Origin: Welwitschia mirabilis | Taxonomy: Eukaryota; Gnetophyta; Gnetopsida; Welwitschiales | Length of the DNA: 64,000 nt | Direction of reading: 5' to 3' | Assembly: GCA_051453625.1 (NCBI GenBank) | Contig: JBOZIK010000001.1 | Location: forward strand, 245,611,561-245,675,560 | Shown: positions 60,701-64,000 of the stretch, piece after piece | How the letters are laid out: every line of letters starts with the position of its first letter | Position numbering within the stretch: position 1 is the first letter of the stretch | Translations under genes and position numbers: made by a program | The notes under the pieces: generated by a model | Seen by the model: the letters and a program-made list of their open reading frames with translations, nothing else | Database searches by the model: none | What the model was told of the DNA's origin: nothing

Positions 60701-61289
60701 NNNNNNNNNNNNNNNNNNNNNNNNNNNNNNNNNNNNNNNNNNNNNNNNNNNNNNNNNNNNNNNNNNNNNNNNNNNNNNNNNNNNNNNNNNNNNNNNNNNN
60801 NNNNNNNNNNNNNNNNNNNNNNNNNNNNNNNNNNNNNNNNNNNNNNNNNNNNNNNNNNNNNNNNNNNNNNNNNNNNNNNNNNNNNNNNNNNNNNNNNNNN
60901 NNNNNNNNNNNNNNNNNNNNNNNNNNNNNNNNNNNNNNNNNNNNNNNNNNNNNNNNNNTAATTGAAAAGAGTTTTTTAAGTTTTTAACCATTTAAATAAT
61001 GGACCTCTAGTTACATCTTTAAAGGTTACTGACGAAATCATTTCTAATGATAATAACATTTTCATTTTTTTTGAGGACTATTTTCACATTATATTTTAAG
61101 AAACACCTATCAACTATGCTGATTTTAGCCACTTCTCTTTATTTATTTCCATAATTATCACTAATGAAATATAATAAATTTTATATATAGATATTACTCT
61201 TTTAGGAGTAAAAAAGCTTATTTGATATTTCCAAGGATAACACTCTTAGTTTTAATGTTTTTTAGGGGAGTTTTATATAGAAAGTTAGG
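57751..61289. other. Unrecognised AT-rich DNA with a 309-N gap
   Basis: No recognisable domain. At the gap 60650-60958 a segment of about 32 bases (around 60618-60649 and 60967-60997, TTTTTTAAGTTTTTAA.CATTTAAA) is repeated on both sides, another probable contig overlap. Part of 59.7-61.3 kb may be the lost endonuclease region of the LINE that follows. Confidence 0.45.
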
Positions 61290-63350
61290 ATATATTAAGT
61301 CATGATTATCTCAATTTCGTCAAAGACCTCATTCACTTAGGATCACTTGATCATCACATGAATGAAGTTGTTATTTATGTATCACCCAAATAAGGTAATC
61401 CTCTTATTATAATAAGGTAATCCTCTTATTATAAGAACCTTACATAGTATTATATTTTTAAATATCACTTATAAAATTTGGTCCAACTTCATATCTCACT
61501 ACTTAAAATAATTCTACCTAATATTATTACTAAGAATTAAATACCTTTAATTCCTCTCATAAATATTATTTTTAGTGTTATGATAGCATATTAAGGTTAA
61601 CAATATGATATTAATTCAAATTAAGATATTATATTTATTGAGATTGATTATAGTAAAGCATATGACAAAATTAAATGGGATTTTATTCTTCATTATAGAA
61701 AAATTAGTTCTAGAATTATAATTTCTTTATATGATGAGAGGCTTACTCATAGAAGAAAATGCTTACATTAATACTCCTAAATAAAAATGTTATTCTTTTT
61801 TCATTCATTGTTTGATTAAATAAGATTATACCTTAGCTTCATACCTTTTCATAACTATAGTTTTTTACTCTATCATGCTATTTAACATGATGTACATTAA
61901 GGTTTAGTGAGGAGAATATATTTGGATAATGCTTCTCATCCATTACTGAATTTGACTTTTATTGATGGTTATTTCTTCATAATGGTAAATGATTGATAAC
62001 CTAGTGGTCAACGTTTTACTTGTATTTAGTAGGATTTCCAATTGTTCAAAGGTGATATAAACTAGGACATATCTTTAGTTTATGTGTTATGTCAAGATTA
62101 TAAAAATCTTTTACATTATGCATGGTATATTTTATAAGGGAAAATATTATTAAACTGTTAGGCATTTGTCTTTCCTTTAAAAGTTATTTCCCAAAGCTAT
62201 ACAATTGGAAAATATAGAGAATTCATAAAAAGTGAGATAAATGAATGATAAAACGTCTTTCTTTTCTAAGCTTATATTTTCTTTATAAAGCTAACATTAA
62301 TTTTACTTATGTTTATTATTTCTTCTATTAGGAACATTTAAAATTTTTTACTTAAACCTATAACAAAATTTTAAGAGTTTTATATGAACTTATGTAAAAT
62401 TAAAAAAATCTATCCATCGAGTTAACTAGAATAGTGCAGATTTTCTAAGGAAAAAGGAGATCTAGGAATTATTTATTTGTTTGTATTATCAAGGTACTCA
62501 CTTTGCTATAAATTGGATGATACATTATTTTACTAATAATTCCATGATTTTTCAATTTAATAATTTTGTAGATAAGAAATTTAGTTTTGAAGAATCAAAG
62601 AATATGATAGTACATCCATCTTATAAATTGATTTTTTACCTTGATGAAGATAAACATTTAGGGCACTAATGTGTTTAAATGTATTTATAAGAATTGATAA
62701 ATTCTTCATTCTTTTATTTTTTGGAAATGTTTAAATATTCTAGATAAATTATTATCTCATATTAATCCATGATGGTTATTAGTTTTCCCTAATCCTTTGA
62801 GAATTGAAAATTCAAAATAAGATAATCAATGGTTTTTGATGGAATAAGTTTATTACAAAGCTTAAATATTAATAATAACTAAATAACTTTAATTAATTTT
62901 TAGTAATATTATGGAGCTTCTACTATCCTAAAACAATCTTTTTTGAAGCTTTATTATTTTCTACATCATGCATGTCAGATATCCTAAAATAATTATTTAA
63001 ATATAGAAGAATTTTACTAAAAATATTTTTTTCATATGATTTCCTTTTCTTCAATAAAAACATATCATTTTTTATTAATTGATTATAGTTTCAACTCTAT
63101 TTATAATAGGAAATAGCATGTGCAGAAACCATCTTACTAATGGATCTCTTCATTAAATCAAATGTGTTATATTCAAAATTTTTCAAAAACTAAGAGTTTA
63201 TTTAATATCTATGTTTCAAAAGCTTTTTATTAAGAATCATTTATGTTGTTTAGGAGTATTAATGTATTTTGTCTAGAGTGTGATTATGACAATGATTTAT
63301 TGCATGTTCTTTTTGAAGAGTTTCTCATTAAGGATGCATGTAGCTTAGTT
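61290..63350 (+). pseudogene. Old LINE ORF2 remnant, second family
   Basis: Non-LTR reverse transcriptase relic. Blocks in order: NITYKIWSNFISHYLK (61462-61510), the NVxYKIxxKVLxxRL-type entry; EIDYSKAYDKIKWDFILH (61640-61693) with the catalytic Asp; YTLASYLFITIV (61828 on), equivalent to CPLAPYLF; a thumb segment with LLGICLSFKS near 62156; QGTHFAINWM (62493-62522); and CLECDYDNDLLHVLFEE (63273-63323), a zf-RVT-like Cys/His block. The YADD motif is not readable. The entry and PLAPYLF style differ from the 13-27 kb L1 family. Many stops make it long dead. Confidence 0.65.
61390..61433. repeat. Perfect tandem duplication of 22 bases
   Basis: ATAAGGTAATCCTCTTATTA is read twice at a 22-base period, inside the old LINE near its RT entry region. 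Perfect identity in a very decayed context points to a recent slippage event. Confidence 0.85.
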
Positions 63351-64000
63351 TTTTGTGTCATTTACATAATCCTATTAATATGAAGATAGTTTTTATTTAA
63401 ATCACCCTAATTTTAGTAATATCCATGCTTTACTCTAGTAAATCATTTAGCTACAAATTACTTACTTCATTTGGAAATGTACATGTAACTTGAATTTCGA
63501 GAAACATAATGTCTTTATAATCTTTTCATTTTTCTTTGTAATGTAGGAAAAAATTAATAATATTATCTTACTTAATTTAACATCCATGTTCATGTAGAAA
63601 AGGTGTAATTAGAGCTCCATTACAACTTGTAACTTCTCTAGCCTTGGTCTTTAAATCTTTTAGTAAGGGATGCTCCTTTTTAAGTTCATCATCTTATGAG
63701 CCACTATTCCATTTAAAGACTTTCTATATTCTTTAATGAGAGTTAAAAAATTCTATATGTTATTTTAAACTTATCATTAAATTATTTATTTCATATGTGC
63801 TTATTATTTTTATAAAAAATCTGACTAATGCGTTTTGAATCTTGTACATATAAAAATAATAATTATATTATAAAATATTAAATTATTTTAATTGTTTATT
63901 TACTATCTTATTTTTAATAAATTTATTACTTCTAATAAATGATAATTGATGCACTTCAAGATTTTATGTATTTGATAGGATGTTATGAGCTATTTTCAAG
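63351..64000. other. Unrecognised AT-rich DNA at window end
   Basis: May include the LINE 3' UTR, but no A-rich tail with target duplication could be fixed. No other feature seen. Confidence 0.45.

Larger units (their letters stand above)
229..60958. other. Inventory of assembly gaps (28 runs of N)
   Basis: Nominal 100-N gaps start at 1512, 3336, 4770, 6476, 7673, 8999, 10489, 12552, 13491, 14788, 15756, 18667, 23437, 26456, 29208, 30696, 31902, 32704, 34743 and 38745. Gaps of other sizes are 229-768 (540), 5401-5662 (262), 5897-5916 (20), 9848-9995 (148), 13110-13119 (10), 40723-40849 (127), 41249-42031 (783) and 60650-60958 (309). The uniform 100s look like placeholders of unknown size rather than measured distances. 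Every open frame that crosses one is meaningless. Confidence 0.98.

Overview
This is a strongly AT-rich stretch of plant nuclear DNA, almost entirely decayed retrotransposons, nested in both orientations. The plant assignment rests on three things seen in the translations: an L1-type LINE whose first ORF carries a plant-type RNA-binding segment and a zinc knuckle, Ty3/gypsy pol remnants of the plant Tat/Ogre type, and LTRs with tRNA-iMet-like primer sites and polypurine tracts. The species cannot be read from the window. I found no intact host gene, no convincing tRNA or rRNA gene and no CRISPR array. The open frames present are short, cross assembly gaps, or are broken transposon genes.

Layout: 0-3 kb holds unrecognised AT-rich DNA. 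3.2-5.4 kb is a candidate LTR (family beta), seen again at 31.4-33.6 kb. 6.1-9.8 kb is a minus-strand LTR element (family alpha: LTR 9785 to 7967, then leader). 10.0-12.55 kb is a small minus-strand LTR element (delta) with no pol. 12.75-27.66 kb is a third LTR family (P), interrupted by about 13.9 kb of L1 LINE pieces; an uninterrupted paralogue of P lies at 39.0-40.0 kb. 27.66-37.94 kb is a plus-strand patchwork: alpha-type leader, gypsy gag, zinc knuckle and protease remnants fused directly to beta LTR sequence, a C-rich compositional island (34.3-35.2 kb), then a polypurine tract and alpha LTR (36.28-37.94 kb). 41.2-50.5 kb carries gypsy RNase H and integrase remnants between long direct repeats. 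51-64 kb is older AT-rich DNA with tandem repeats, a gag-type zinc knuckle, and a second, much older LINE (61.3-63.35 kb).

Assembly state matters for any reading of this window. It contains 28 runs of N. At thirteen of them the sequence just before the gap is repeated just after it, in the same orientation, with edges at the gap. That is the signature of overlapping contig ends that were never merged, probably diverged haplotypes. About 4.2 kb is therefore probably counted twice. One LINE also appears to be split by a 4.67-kb contig placed between halves that should abut within one base.

I see no undescribed functional system. The most informative observations are the related-empty-site pair for the LINE insertion, a textbook target-primed LINE insertion with its target duplication, the contig-order anomaly, the gag-protease-to-LTR fusion, and the C-rich island, whose nature is unresolved.
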